Assembly (NCBI RefSeq): GCF_964340395.1
Contig: NC_135554.1
Location: 7,769,975 to 7,833,974 of the forward strand
Direction of reading: 5' to 3'
DNA: 64,000 bases
Source of the DNA: Glandiceps talaboti
Taxonomy: Eukaryota > Hemichordata > Enteropneusta > Spengelidae
In this document: positions 1 to 52,270 of the stretch, piece after piece
How the letters are laid out: every line of letters starts with the position of its first letter
How positions within the stretch are numbered: position 1 is the first letter of the stretch
Notes under the pieces: model-generated
Databases searched by the model: none
What the model saw: only the letters and a program-made list of their open reading frames with translations
Told to the model about the DNA's origin: nothing
Program-made: the position numbers and the translations under genes

Positions 1-319
1 GTGTAGGACAGCCATCAATGGCCAAGCCACTTTGCATGTTATGCACACACAATGGATCGCCATCTTGATAACATTGAAAATCAACACAAATTATTGACAA
101 TTTACACACACTTTAAATTTAAAGCTGGGTACCTGGGTGATCGATGCATAACCATGAAATTCATGGCAATAGTTGCTAGAGACACACTATAAAAACAGAA
201 AACATGGTTACCATGTTGCATTACAGTAGTTATGGTCATTTTAAAAAAATAGTAATCGTCTGAACGAAAGACTAATGATGCAAATGGTAATAAAATGGAT
301 AAAAGCATAAGGTACTCAC

Positions 320-388
320 CTAGGTAATCAGTGTATACTATATCGCAAATGCTCACATGGGCGTCACGTGAGACCCTTCCGGCCTCCT
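320..388 (-). CDS. Possible internal exon of an unidentified downstream gene
   Basis: A 69-bp stretch on the minus strand is bounded by a good acceptor (a T-run ending in GCAG) and a good donor (CTAG then GTGAGT). It is open in only one frame, with phase 1 on both sides, and encodes about 22 residues including the run VSICDIVYTDYLG. No domain is recognised. It lies 3' of the receptor phosphatase stop codon, so if real it belongs to another gene running off the window. It could also be chance. Confidence 0.25.
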
Positions 389-2718
389 CTGCAAAAAAAT
401 TATCAGGTCTAGCCATTACCCCAAACATTATATGTACTAAATTTCATTATAATTGAACCAGCCATTTTTGAGAAAATGGTGACACAGACAGACAGACACA
501 CACACACAGAGACAGACACATGAGAGACACATAGATATATACTCCCCCCCCCCCTTGTAATACCTCCTGACCCTTACGGGAGGTAAAAAAGGCTACGTTA
601 TATCTCAACACTTTGTACTGCTACCACCAAGGCGACGATTTCGTGTCCCAAAATCCAGAACAGTCAGAACGAATGGAAGGTTTGTGCCCGCTTCATTCAG
701 AATATCAAACAAAACCTGATGATTGTTTTTAAAATCAAATTTACTCTGCATTGCTTTGTTTTATTAGTATATCTGACGTCAAAGTTCGCATTTATTTATT
801 TATTTATTTATGACATAATATTCTTACATTGTATCTATTGTATCTATATTTTAATATGTGTGTAATGTATTGAACTACGTCACCATAATTTTCTCTACGT
901 GAGATATTCAAGTGTTCTTGTATCTTGTATCTTCCATGTATAAGTTCATTAGTTTTTTATGCACACATAGTGTTGTTAAAGGCGTAGAGATATTTCAGTT
1001 CAGCATACGTCTACACAAAGTAAAAAGAAACTCACATAATGTCTACTGTGGTAATATTATTTTATTTGTGAAATTAAAAAAATAATAATACTGTATAAAT
1101 AATAGCACCTCATCAGAACTAAAGTTAAATTGGGTCATTTCAATGGTAAGATTTACTTTACGCAAATAATGTATATTGTGTAAGTATCGGTTTCTTCCTA
1201 ATAATTAATAGACCTGTATAATGAAATGCAATTGTAACATTTACTTTAGCCGAAATACACTAAGTAGGGCTAAAGAAAGTAAGCAAACCCATGCAAAAAT
1301 ATCGCAAAAGGTTAATATGTAAAATCTTGAATAATAATGAAGACATTAAAGACTTGTAAGCAATCCAGGGCCATATCGTAAATATTGACAATTTTTCAAA
1401 TGTTTGCGAAGACAATATTGTTTTGTTTTCACCTTGTTCTTGAGTATGACGTTATATTTGTGTTAAATTTACATATCCAAGTGAAGTACCGTGATACAAC
1501 TTGACATACATAATTTTCTATGCTATTTAAGACATATCATTTTTTTTTCTTTGCATTGCCGCATATTAAACATTTTCTCTTCATACTTTGTATTATAGAT
1601 AATATAATTCATTTTCTTGCTCACAGTTTAAACAGGAGAATGTAACAAAATTCAACTTTTATGATAATATTACAATAGTAATGTGCATCTAAATGATTAC
1701 TGAGTCTCGAATAAATAGATAGAGAGATAAGCAGATAATTAGACATAACTCCGTGTACATTGGGTATCTAATCTATATAACGAATCCCACGAGTACCAAT
1801 CTGTGCATATGTTTTGAGTTGATTGTCTTATACTATCCAAAATATGAATATTACCTGAATACTACACCGAAAAGATCTTCTTGAATGCTACATTAAAACA
1901 CGTCATTAATAAGCTATAATCGATAAGCATGACGGTTTTGCTCATTGCCAAGTTTAATCATAGTTTTCGGGGTGCCATAATATATCAATGTTACTCCCAA
2001 TATTTTTCTTCTTTCAGCCAAGGGGGCCTTTGTCACTACAAGTCGCTAGACTGAATACAGAAAACAATATTGCCGAGTAATATAATTATACCATCGCCAG
2101 AAATACCAGGGAAAATTCTGGAAAGTAGTGGCAATATTAAACGTCTTGATTCATATTTCTAACACAGCAGAACCAGTCACGTAGACACGCTTCGTCGTGA
2201 CATACACGCACGTTGTCGTGACTTTAAACTAACAGCATATATATTCAATAGTTTTGCCTTATGCATGGTACATTACACTATATAACTGGTTGATAATTTT
2301 GTTTAGTATATTCACGCTTCTATATTTCCCAATGGATAAATTAGATTTTGTTAATAAACAACACTACTATATAGGAGATATAATAAACACATTCGAAATT
2401 AAATGTAGATGCACAATTTGTTAGAGTTCAATATCAAGACGCCTAAATCACCTTTTCATGCTGTATAAATGGACACCCTGATTCTGCCTATACCATATCT
2501 GTCTTGTGTTTTGATGTTTTCTGGTTAGTACTCACATCTAAATTTGTACATGACGTAACGTCGATACTCAATCAAATATCTAATACAAGACCCCCCCCCC
2601 CCCATTCCTGACCCCCATATTAGTCTGGTACGGTGCGGTTGTTCACAAGGCGTCTGTATGTTAATTGTTTGCCACAGGTCAGCTGATAAACAAAAGTATC
2701 TTCTTATTTGCTATACCA

Positions 2719-2794
<76 letters not shown>

Positions 2795-3065
2795 ATATTG
2801 ATTGACACATTTCATTTTGATACATGTAGCACAGAATACAATACAGTACAATGTAATACACCTATTACCATCCCACACAATACAATACAAAATAAATCAA
2901 AACACTTTACAATGCAGTCAGTATAAAATGAAACAATACATTACAATGTATAACTTTATGGTACACTGTGAGAAATGAAATATATCTAAATACATTTGAA
3001 ACGTTAATACACACCGAGTAAAATAAAGATTCATAAACTGAACAATTTATATGAAGATTCCTTAC
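389..3065. other. 3' flank of the receptor phosphatase gene; no gene seen
   Basis: AT-rich non-coding DNA. It holds short GACA/CACA simple repeats near 481-530, C-runs near 542-554 and 2590-2603, TTTA repeats near 793-812 and a (GA)n array at 2720-2791. I see no coding exon. The untranslated end of the phosphatase mRNA probably lies here, but no polyadenylation site can be assigned with confidence. Confidence 0.5.
2720..2791. repeat. (GA)n microsatellite
   Basis: Near-perfect GA dinucleotide array with one interruption. Open reading frames over it are artefacts of the repeat. Confidence 0.95.
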
Positions 3066-3084
3066 CTCGGTCGTACGTAGCTCG

Positions 3085-42656
<39,572 letters not shown>

Positions 42657-43729
42657 TTTGAAGTACAGCAAGTTTCACTAAACACATCAACAACCTTTAT
42701 TGCTTTATCTTCAAACTCCCTAAATGATAAAAAAAACGTTGTCATAATTTCATAGATACACAGAATGATAAGTAGTGCACACATCAACATATACAGCAAT
42801 TTTATTTAAGTTTGCATTTACAAAAACATACCAATCGGAACATGTATCACCACCAAATACAGAAAAGGTCAGACACATTTCTACTACATGTAATGAGTCA
42901 TGAATATTTGCCTGGAGTAATAATTAACAAGCCGCTAGAAATATTTACAACATGTATCTCTTTCCTACGTAGGGATGGTAATAGTTGGGGATCATAGCAA
43001 AACAAGAACGTTAAAACCAGATCGACGTGAAATTACTGTTTGAATTATTTAGAGTATCGATGTGATTTAGTCTCATCAGTGTATTCGTTTATTTTAACAC
43101 TTATGATAAGTTGATCATGAACACGTAATTTAATGACAGCGTAAATGCATAATTAAGTCACCTGAAACTTGACAACAACATAACTCTGGTTTTTTCATGT
43201 GCTCTGGTTAACAGCATCAATATAGCAACGTTTCAATATAGGAATATAATGCCCGTTAACTGTGTATTGATGTGAATACATGTAAAACTTGCTCTATAAA
43301 GTACAATTTCATATCATTTATAAACAAATGAGACAATACCAACAAATTCATCGTTTTGTATCGCGCATCCTTAAAACTTACAGACGTTAGATTTTCGGCA
43401 GTGAACCGCATTTTTGACATGAAACCAACAAGTTTCTAGAATTGAACCCACCTAAACATAAACATTTGAAATACTTGTGGTATAACAGATACAACATCGT
43501 GCCACAGACTCCGATCGTCCAAAATTCCCAGTAGAGCTACAATATTCACTTAGCTATTCATAGCAAAGGTCTTCATTTGAATACATGTACGTGTGACATT
43601 GAACTGACCACATACGTTAGCTCGCCTTGTCTAGGTCCCAGCTCGCCTAGCCTAAGTCCCAGCATGCAGTTTGTTTAGGTAAAGTACCGATAATATTTGC
43701 TGTATAAATAAAGAGAACGAGACGCCTAG
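42657..43729. other. 5' flank of the RPTP gene
   Basis: Presumed 5' UTR and promoter. No TATA box in the right orientation can be assigned. No other gene recognised. Confidence 0.4.
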
Positions 43730-44590
43730 AAAAAATTGTTTATCGTTGCCGTCTCGTTTATCGTATTAGCGCACTTCTTGATCTCGCTAATGACGCTTTC
43801 AAGAATACTGGCTCCACACCCGTATCGATTATAATGAGCTCTGTGATTTCTTGCTAATGAAGTGTGTCGGGTAGTTACCTAGGTTGTTAAAGATTACAAA
43901 GGGAGTGGCATTGTAACGTTTTACCATTGTCTTCTAATAGAATTTGGACTGGCAGGATTTAAGAACATATTCACTGTGAAAAACTTATCTTTCAAATATC
44001 TGAGCTTCACTGAGTCAGGTCAAGCAACCTAGCATATGGATACCTAGACATATATCACTGTCATATGTGCGGAATATATTTTGTTATTGTGACACTAAAA
44101 AAAAGTCATACATTTCATCATTGCCCCAATGAAGGAATTTACCGACGTTTTTGACCCCACTTTTGTAATCAGGACGTTCAATGAAACTGGTAATGAATGT
44201 AGTCGGAAGGATATGATTTTGCATGTGACTGTTTCCATTGAAATATCTGTCAACCGATATCATTGCATATCTGATTTTGACAAATCGGTCTAAAGCTGAC
44301 AAAAGCCTGGAGTTAACGTTGTTTCTGTGTGAGTCACTCGATCACTTGTATGTTTGGATGACTTTCAGATAAGGAAATACCAACGCAATAGAAATACTGA
44401 CCGTTGCTTCGAGTGTTAAATTAATAGTCTAATGATAGTAAAACTGTCAAGTGTATCGTGTAATTTATGACACATCCTACACAATGCTTAAAAATTTAAC
44501 TATTGTTAAAAGTAGGTTACTGCTGCCATATGTGTGGTTTAATTTAAATTGTTCAGTCATTCATCTTGACGTGGAACGACACGAAAAACG
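43730..44590. repeat. Segmental duplication unit, copy 1 (paralogue at 50360-51290)
   Basis: Shares long diverged blocks with 50360-51290 in the same order: CACTTCTTGATCTC near 43772/50392, GTTACCTAGGTT near 43876/50475, AATGAATGTAGTCGGAAGGAT near 44191/50961, and a block near 44460/51210. No coding potential seen. Confidence 0.7.
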
Positions 44591-45805
44591 GGCATACGGT
44601 ATTTATTACATGTGTCAGATATAACTATTTCAAACCATGACGAGTCAGATACAACGTAGAACGTCTCTTCTATGACGTATATTCCAGAAGTAGACAGTAT
44701 GTAAATTTATAATATATTCACAATAGTAGACTTGCAATTGACTGATATATCACTCAGCCACATTCGAGATTGCAATTTATCGTATGATCCTGAAGAATGA
44801 CTTCAATAGGTGGGTCGCTTTCTCACACGGTTGTCGACGTTGGTGAAAAGCGCATGCGCACTATGTATTTTTGTGTGTATTTGTTTAATGTCTACTAAAG
44901 ACGGACACGTATTATTGACTTCGGTACACCTATATCGATTACAGCTATCAACATACAAATAGTTTTTGGTGGTAAAAAAACACCTAGATAACTTACTCGA
45001 CTTTGAAATAATGAAGCTAGTGTGCTGTCTAACATGTATTCTGCTAGTTTGAAGATTTCAGGCAATACGTAATAAAGATATATTAAAACAGACATACACC
45101 TGACTGGACTTTACCTTTATTTAATTACAATAATTTTGATTTCTGATTGTTTTGTTGATGCGTGACGGCGTTTGATCTGCAACCTATACAAAATATACAA
45201 TATGATATCGCAAGTACATAAACATAAATAAATTACTGAAAATAAATTAGACATATTGGAATACAGTAGTCCTGCTATAGTTGTTATAACTACTCTAAGT
45301 ATTTTGCTGTTTGGATTTATTTACATTATACACAAATTAATACCAAATTAAGCTGCAGTGAATTGACATCTTACTTCCTGATTCAAAAGGTTATATGTAT
45401 AATTACTTGTGCCCCAAACTAATTAACTGGAATTATTTGACGGAAGAGAGAAGCTAATATATATTATATTTTACTTGTTAATGGTCGATTGTTATATACA
45501 ATTTCTATTTACTGAGCATCAGTTTTCCACCAATGTTTTATTTTCAAATTAAATGTTTTGACTGTGTACGAATGAACTGTTTAACATGTACAATTATTGT
45601 AATGACTCCTTAGAGAACGTCACTCCCCCTAACTGCATTCACCAAATAGTCATTCTTTACTTTGATGTATCATAGTTGTTATTCTACTTTTTTGGCGTTT
45701 TGCTTAATGCTAAATCTAACTAAATCTGCCCATTTCTTGTCAGAATAACTCCACATCATGCAAACACCACCTAAGAAAGAACTTCGTAACGGTATTGGTC
45801 GCTGT
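44591..45805. other. No gene recognised
   Basis: AT-rich. One exon-like minus-strand stretch ends in CGA|GTAAGT at about 44999, but there is no supporting reading frame. Confidence 0.4.
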
Positions 45806-48232
45806 AGAGGTATTAGGCAGTGGTTTATTAGCTACACCAGATACTACATGGGCGAAATATAAACTATACCCGTCGTTCAATACGCATAGGACGGCGCTTA
45901 TATTTTGCCATGGCAAAAGTGTAGCTGAAGACCTGTATGAACAATAGGCCTAGGCAGAATTACCTGCTTTGATAGGTGAAAATAAAATTAGGTGACTTAC
46001 CCGAATATCTTTTGACCTTAAACTTGGCCAAGATTAATCAGATCTTCATGTGATTTGTAACTACACAGGAATATAAAAACAGAGACAACCTGCCGCTTGT
46101 TCTAATTTTTGTCGAATGAAGGCGTGACGGTGTATTGAAGACAGAATGTAGAATTGGGGTTTCATATTAATTTGAATATCAATATTTGCGCTTGGTTCAG
46201 GCAGTTTGTTTTGTCCACTTGTCATTTCAGGTCAATATACACAATGACGTGATGTCACATTTGATGAAAATTATACGTTTACTTCCTTCAGCTATGTTTA
46301 CCAAACACACCCCCAGTTATGTCATTGCATAGTACATAATATTTTTTTTATGTCTGACACTACGCAACTGTAAAAAATATCACACAATACGTAATATGCT
46401 AGGGGTTATTAAATGGTGTTGTGCTCCGAATAAACACCTGGAAATGAAAGAAAAATATGTATTCATATTTTTATACCAGAGATTGTCATGCAATGTGGCG
46501 TACGATAATTTATGTCTCTCCTCGATACGTCATATGGAAAGATGAAATACTGATATGTTACATTTCTAGAAAATATAGTTTGTGAAAGGTTAAAAAAATT
46601 GATGTTACATTTTCCGATGGGGGGGGGGTGAGGTTATTTCTCGTTTATTTGTGGATTTGGAAACCAAGTATATCGGAAGCTTCTTTAGAACATTACCAAG
46701 GCAGATAGTCACGATCCACCTAGCTAGTTAAAGCTCATTCGAATTTGAACCAACTGGCGTGACAACAAAGAAGATCCGATGTAAACAGAAGAAGTGAACA
46801 ATTCATCACATTCACTATATTTCTTGTCAAAGTTGTTTTAGATACATGATATATTCCCTTGTCCTCATTAGGCCAAAACATAAATATTTCTGGTCACGGC
46901 ATCTTGTTTAAAGTGGTGGGTTTTCATTTTTATTCATTTATTTTATTCTCAACAAACTTGTCACTCAATCTCCTAGCTATGGTAGTTACTGTTCTATTTA
47001 TTTGTTTGTATTTTAGAGCAAGTTTGTATGTGGGGCAGATGTAATTCGCTTGTTCATGATTAGAGGTATCAGGCAATGGTTTATTAGCTACTGTAACACC
47101 AAATACTACATGGGCTAAATATAAATTATACCCGTCGTTCAATACGCATAGGACGGCGCTTATATTTTGGTATGGCAAAAGTGTAGCTGAAGACCTGTAT
47201 GAACAATAGGCCTAGGTTAATTACCTGCTTTGATAGGTCAAAAAAATTAGGTGACTTACCTGAATATCGTTTGACCTTAAACTTGGCCAAGATTGATCAG
47301 ATCTTCATGTGATTTGTAACTACACAGAGACAACCTGCCGCTTGTTCTAAGTTTTGTGGAATGAAGGCGTGACAGTGTATTGAAGACATAGTGTAGAAAT
47401 GGAATTTCATATTAATTTGAATATCAATATTTACGCTTGGTACAGGTAGTTTGTTTTGTCCACTTGTCATTTCAGGTCAATGTACACAATGGCGTTATGT
47501 CACATTTGGTGAAAAGTATACATGTACTTCCTTCAGCTATATTTACCAAACACACCCCCAGTTATGTCATTGCATAGTACACACTATTTTTGTAAAAACA
47601 ACACTACGTAATATGCTAGGGGTCATTGCATGGTGTTATGCTATGAATAAACACATGGAAATGAAAGGGAAATATGTATTTAGAGTATGTTTCTACCAGG
47701 GACTGTCATACAATGTGGCGTTTGATAATTTATTTCTTTCCTAGATACGTCATACGGAAAGAAGAACAACTTATATGTTACATTTCTAGAAAAGATAGTT
47801 TGTGAAAGGTTAACAATTTGATGATGGGGGGGGGGGGCGTATAATTCTCTTTTATTTGTGGATTTTGAAAGCAAGTATACCAGAAGCTTCTTTAGAACAT
47901 TACCACGGCAGATAATCACGATCCACCTAGCTAGTAAAAGCGTAGTCGAATTTGAACCAAATGGCGTGACAACAAAGAAGATCCAGACTGGTGTAAACAG
48001 AAATGAACAATCCATCGTTTTCACCATATTTTTGTTACAGTTGTTTTGGATACATGATCTTCTCTTGTCCTCATTAGGCCAAAACAAAAAACGACATCTT
48101 GTTTAAAGTGGTGGGTTTTCATTTGTATTAATTTGTTTTATTCTCAACAAATTTGTCACTCAATCTCATATCTATGGCAGTGAGAGCAAGTGTGTATGTG
48201 GGGCAGATGCCATTTGCCTGTTCATTGGCTCT
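45806..48232. repeat. Tandem duplication of a 1.25-kb unit
   Basis: Unit 1 is 45806-47061 and unit 2 is 47062-48232, in direct orientation. They begin with the same AGAGGTAT.AGGCA.TGGTTT motif and share most of their sequence, including CAGATCTTCATGTGATTTG and the G-run near 46621/47826. Differences are scattered substitutions and small indels. A third, more diverged copy of the later part is at about 51590-52270. No intact ORF. Confidence 0.8.
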
Positions 48233-48234
48233 GC

Positions 48235-48370
48235 AGTTGTCTTCACCGAAAAAGCGAGGTTATTTGTGTGTTTCTCCCAGATCGGCAGACTGCATGGGCT
48301 GGTCAAACACAATTAAAAGGGCCGAGGCGAGGGTATTTAAATGATGCATGCGCTGACCAGAAAAAAACAA
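48235..48370. repeat. Inverted duplicate of 52787-52895
   Basis: The segment around GCAGACTGCATGGGCTGG and GGTATTTAAATGATGC recurs in reverse complement at 52787-52895 with moderate divergence. Confidence 0.55.
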
Positions 48371-48582
48371 CAACATGTTTTGGCCTTAAAGCGAAGTTCT
48401 GAGTGTTATCGTGGTGACATTTTGTCTCCTGCAAGTTTTATATGGTCAAATTCTTCCCTAGGTAGAGATGAGGCTCTTTTCAGTATAGATAGATTTTGTA
48501 CCTGAATACTTACATTTCGTAGTCTGGGGGATTGTGGTACCATTGTCTCACGTCCTCTTTATAAAGGACTTCATCACGCAGG

Positions 48583-49482
48583 TCTCGAAATAATGGTCTT
48601 GTACTTGCCCCGGGCAAGTGATTTGAAGGCTTAGGCAAGTTATTTTGAAAGGTACTTGTCCAATGGGGCAAGGAGAATTTCGTATGATTATTGATCAGGG
48701 ATGTGATTTTGCCTGTGTTCATGCTATACGTATCTGACGTTTAACATGTCTGATAGGACTTTGGATACATTGTAAAACCACAGTGCCAACAAGACTAGGA
48801 ATTTATAACATTGTAGCAATATTGAGAAGTCGACTTTCTTCACTGACGACTTTTCAAAACAATCTTGACCAACTGTCCTTTATGTACTTTCTTTACTCTA
48901 TCAAGAAAACATACCTGGAATGACCAGTGACTCATTAAATAGTATTCAACAATAGTAAATTAATCATTATTTTCAAGTTTTGGGTGTTTGAATCAACTGC
49001 AAATTTTGTGGGAGAAAAACAGTTGGTGTGGATGAGGAAGGAAAGAAAATATATTGACATTGTCCAAAGGAAAATACTTAGAAAATTTTTATATGTGTTG
49101 AAATAAATGTTCATTTTTTATATTTATAGCTTAAGAAAGTGGTGGTTATTTTAACAACTACTTTTCACAGGTGAACAAAAATGGTATGCTATGCTAAACT
49201 ATGAATATTAATACGGCCATATTATCTAGGACTCCTGTTTAAAAACAAACAAACTTTATTTTGGAGAGAACTTTTCAGTACCCACAAAAACTTTCAAAGT
49301 GACATTTTGATAACAAACAAAAGAAAGACTAATCAATCACAACAGTGCATTTGTAAGCCACAAAAACCACCCCACTATTTGGAATGGACGAGCACTTTTT
49401 GATTTGGGGGCAAGTACATTTTGTTTTCTACTTGCCCACTGGACAAGCGATTTTTTTTCAATATTTCGACCCTTGCAACGTG
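48583..49482. mobile_element. Possible DNA element with imperfect inverted ends (CTTGCCC type)
   Basis: The ends (GGTCTCGAAATAATGG...CTTGTACTTGCCC at left; reverse complement GGGTCGAAATATTG...CTTGTCC at right) are similar in inverse orientation. The palindrome CTTGCCCCGGGCAAG sits at 48605-48619. No target duplication or transposase found. Confidence 0.3.
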
Positions 49483-50359
49483 ATACTAATGCAAACAGAC
49501 CGGCCGTAATAATATAATTACACAATAATGTGGTAAGCGGAAGAGGTATCCACTTAAAATGTTTCAAGGTGTTCGGAAAACGTCTGTTGTGTATGTCTGT
49601 GTGCGTGTGTTAGGTGGAGGGGACTGCTCTGTCTAGACCTGTGTCGCAATTTTCTCCAGAACCATATGGTCAAATTAAAGGCCATGCAATTGGCAGGCAT
49701 GTGTTAGGTGCATATGCCCAGAACTAGTAAAACTGATTCGTACTGACAATGACATAACTGTCCGTCATTCTTAATGCCGACCTTCACTTCACTGCTGTAA
49801 TATCATTAATGTTTAACTTTTTCCATTTATGTCATTTCTGACCTAGCATATATGAAATGGGGACTAACTACATTTGTTTAAAAAGCAAAATGATAGATAA
49901 AACAAAACACTAACACTATTTAAATCTACAGTTGGATATGCAGTCCCTTTCACCTCACATACACACACACACACACACTTTTGTCAGAAGCTAAAAAGCT
50001 AAAAGAATGCCAATCTCGACACACTCCAAGTATTATGACTGCAAATTAATTTCACACAAAAAACTCAAGCAATTCTCAAATTTCAGTAGGGACTACTGGT
50101 TAGCTGTAGAGTATAGATGTGCATTAGTCTCCGTTGTCTCTCTATTGGTGTGAATTCTACTGAATCTATACATATGATGCAATGACATGTTTAGGCTAGT
50201 AATTGTGTGACTATCTTGTTGATCCAGCCATTTCCTCTATCTGTTTTAAGTATGTTTCTGCTATAAATTTAAGTATACCAATTTGTACATGAAAAGTTAT
50301 CGAAATGACGTCTCAAAGTGGTCACTTAATACCAAGGATGAGACGTCGTTGAGATGTGG
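49483..50359. other. No gene recognised
   Basis: AT-rich; a short (AC)n at about 49960-49977. Nothing else noted. Confidence 0.4.
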
Positions 50360-51657
50360 TTTCCCGTTGTTGTCTTATTCATCGTATTGAAGCACTTCTT
50401 GATCTCTCTAATGCCGCTTTCTAAAATTCTGGGTTTTCATTCGTATCAGTTATAATGAGCACGGTGATTTCGTTCTAATGAACTGTATCAGGTCGTTACC
50501 TAGGTTCAGGAATGCAAAAGGAGTGGCCCTGTAATGTTATGCCATTGTCATCTGGTAGAAATTGGCAAGATTTGAAAACGTTTTCACTGCGAAGAACTTA
50601 CCTTTTATTTTTTCAGAGATTCACCAATATGTTGATGTAAATATGACTTCAGCTTACTACAATGCCGTTAAACGGCAGTCCCCCTGCTATTGTTATCCAT
50701 AGGAATGAAGGGACAGACGAACGGAGTATTGACGTTGTAGAGTTCAAGTCAAGCAATTTGTCATATGACTACCTAGACACATATGACTACCTGGACATAA
50801 ATCACCTTCATATGTGAAGACTAGATTTTGTTCTCACCACAATCACACTGTGACACTTGTTAAACAAAAAAAATATACATTTTATTACAGCCCCCAAATA
50901 AGGGATTTACCGACTGTGTTTCGCTTGGCCTATTTAATCAGGACGTTACATGAAACTAGTAATGAATGTAGTCGGAAGGATACGATTTTGCGTGTGACTT
51001 GCCTGCAAATATCTGTCCAGTGATATATTTGTATGTCTGGTTTCGACAATTCAATTCAAAAGCCGGTAATTAGTAATCCCAGTTGTTTCTGTTTCTGCCT
51101 GGCTGTATTTTAGATATTTTACCAACAAATAGAAAATGCTAACTGTCAAGATATTAATATTGTACCATGAATGACGGTAGTAGAAGAGTCAAGTTGTTAT
51201 TTTTATACCATACTTTATGACAAGTCCAGCACATAAATTGCTGAATAGTCGAATAATTGTTCAGAGTTAGATTACTGCTCATGGATAAAGATATGGTATA
51301 TTGTGTCAGATGTATACAACGAGTGCTCACAAAACAACAAATGACAGTAAATGTAACACACAAAAAAAAGATTATGCCGCATACACTACATTTTAATCAC
51401 ATTGTCCTGAACCCAATCTCGTATTTACGAGTAGCCAACCAGAACCCGTCTTACAATAATGCAATTATTACTACTTTTGAAACTGAAAGAAATCGACCCA
51501 CCAAACAAACACACTGTGCCTGAGCCCTTCTCGTACAAAGTGTTTCGATCATGAAGTACTATACCCGCATGTTTTGGCACATAACACGTTTTAATTGGTT
51601 GAGTGAACATGAACCAATGGAAACGAATGAGAAATATGTATTCAGAGTATATTCAGA

Positions 51658-51658
<1 letters not shown>

Positions 51659-51706
<48 letters not shown>
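51659..51706. repeat. (TA)n array
   Basis: About 48 bp of TA. Confidence 0.95.
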
Positions 51707-51707
<1 letters not shown>

Positions 51708-51709
<2 letters not shown>

Positions 51710-51769
51710 CTACTAATAATAGTACAGATGATATGCATCTTACTTGATACTGTACTATTATTAGTAGTT
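51708..51769. repeat. Short perfect hairpin
   Basis: 19-bp arms (51708-51726 and 51751-51769) match perfectly around a 24-nt loop, flanked by (TA)n. Possibly a very short foldback element. Confidence 0.6.
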
Positions 51770-51835
51770 ATACCGCTCTACATGTATATGTATTGAGCAC
51801 TGTTTGCTCCAGTATAGACACATTGTATATGCTAA

Positions 51836-51837
<2 letters not shown>

Positions 51838-51917
<80 letters not shown>
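51838..51917. repeat. (TA)n array
   Basis: About 80 bp of TA. Confidence 0.95.
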
Positions 51918-51921
<4 letters not shown>

Positions 51922-52270
51922 CAGGGTTTGTCTGCAATGTGGCGTATGGCAATCTATGTCTTTTCCCAATCATATTGAAAGAAGAAATACTGATATTTTA
52001 CATTTGTAAATAGTAGAGTTTGTGAAAACGTTAAACATCTAATGTTACATTTTTCGATGGGAAACATTTCTGTATTATTTTTGGATTCTGAAACCAAATA
52101 TATAGTTAGAACATTGTCGGACAGTTTACCTAGACTGTTGGTCATAATCGACCTAATTAAAGCATGGTCTGAATTCAAGCAAATTGCGTGACAACAAAGA
52201 AGATCCGGGTGAAAGCAGAAGTGAAACATTCATCTATTCACCGTATTTCATATACATGTTGTTTGACTAT

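Larger units (their letters stand above)
50360..52270. repeat. Segmental duplication unit, copy 2
   Basis: First part (to about 51290) matches 43730-44590; last part (from about 51590) matches 46410-46800 and 47640-48080. 50524-50577 is a 54-bp exact match to 41013-41066. (TA)n arrays interrupt it at 51659-51706 and 51838-51917. Confidence 0.7.

Noticed and set aside
45011-45052. Plus-strand signal-peptide-like start (MKLVCCLTCILLV)
   Set aside because: It reaches a stop after 13 codons and no convincing donor allows extension. The true signal peptide of the receptor is on the minus strand at 42575-42656.
44999-45070. Minus-strand exon-like stretch ending CGA|GTAAGT
   Set aside because: The donor is good, but no frame gives a recognisable product and the phase of the only ATG frame does not match exon 2 of the receptor.
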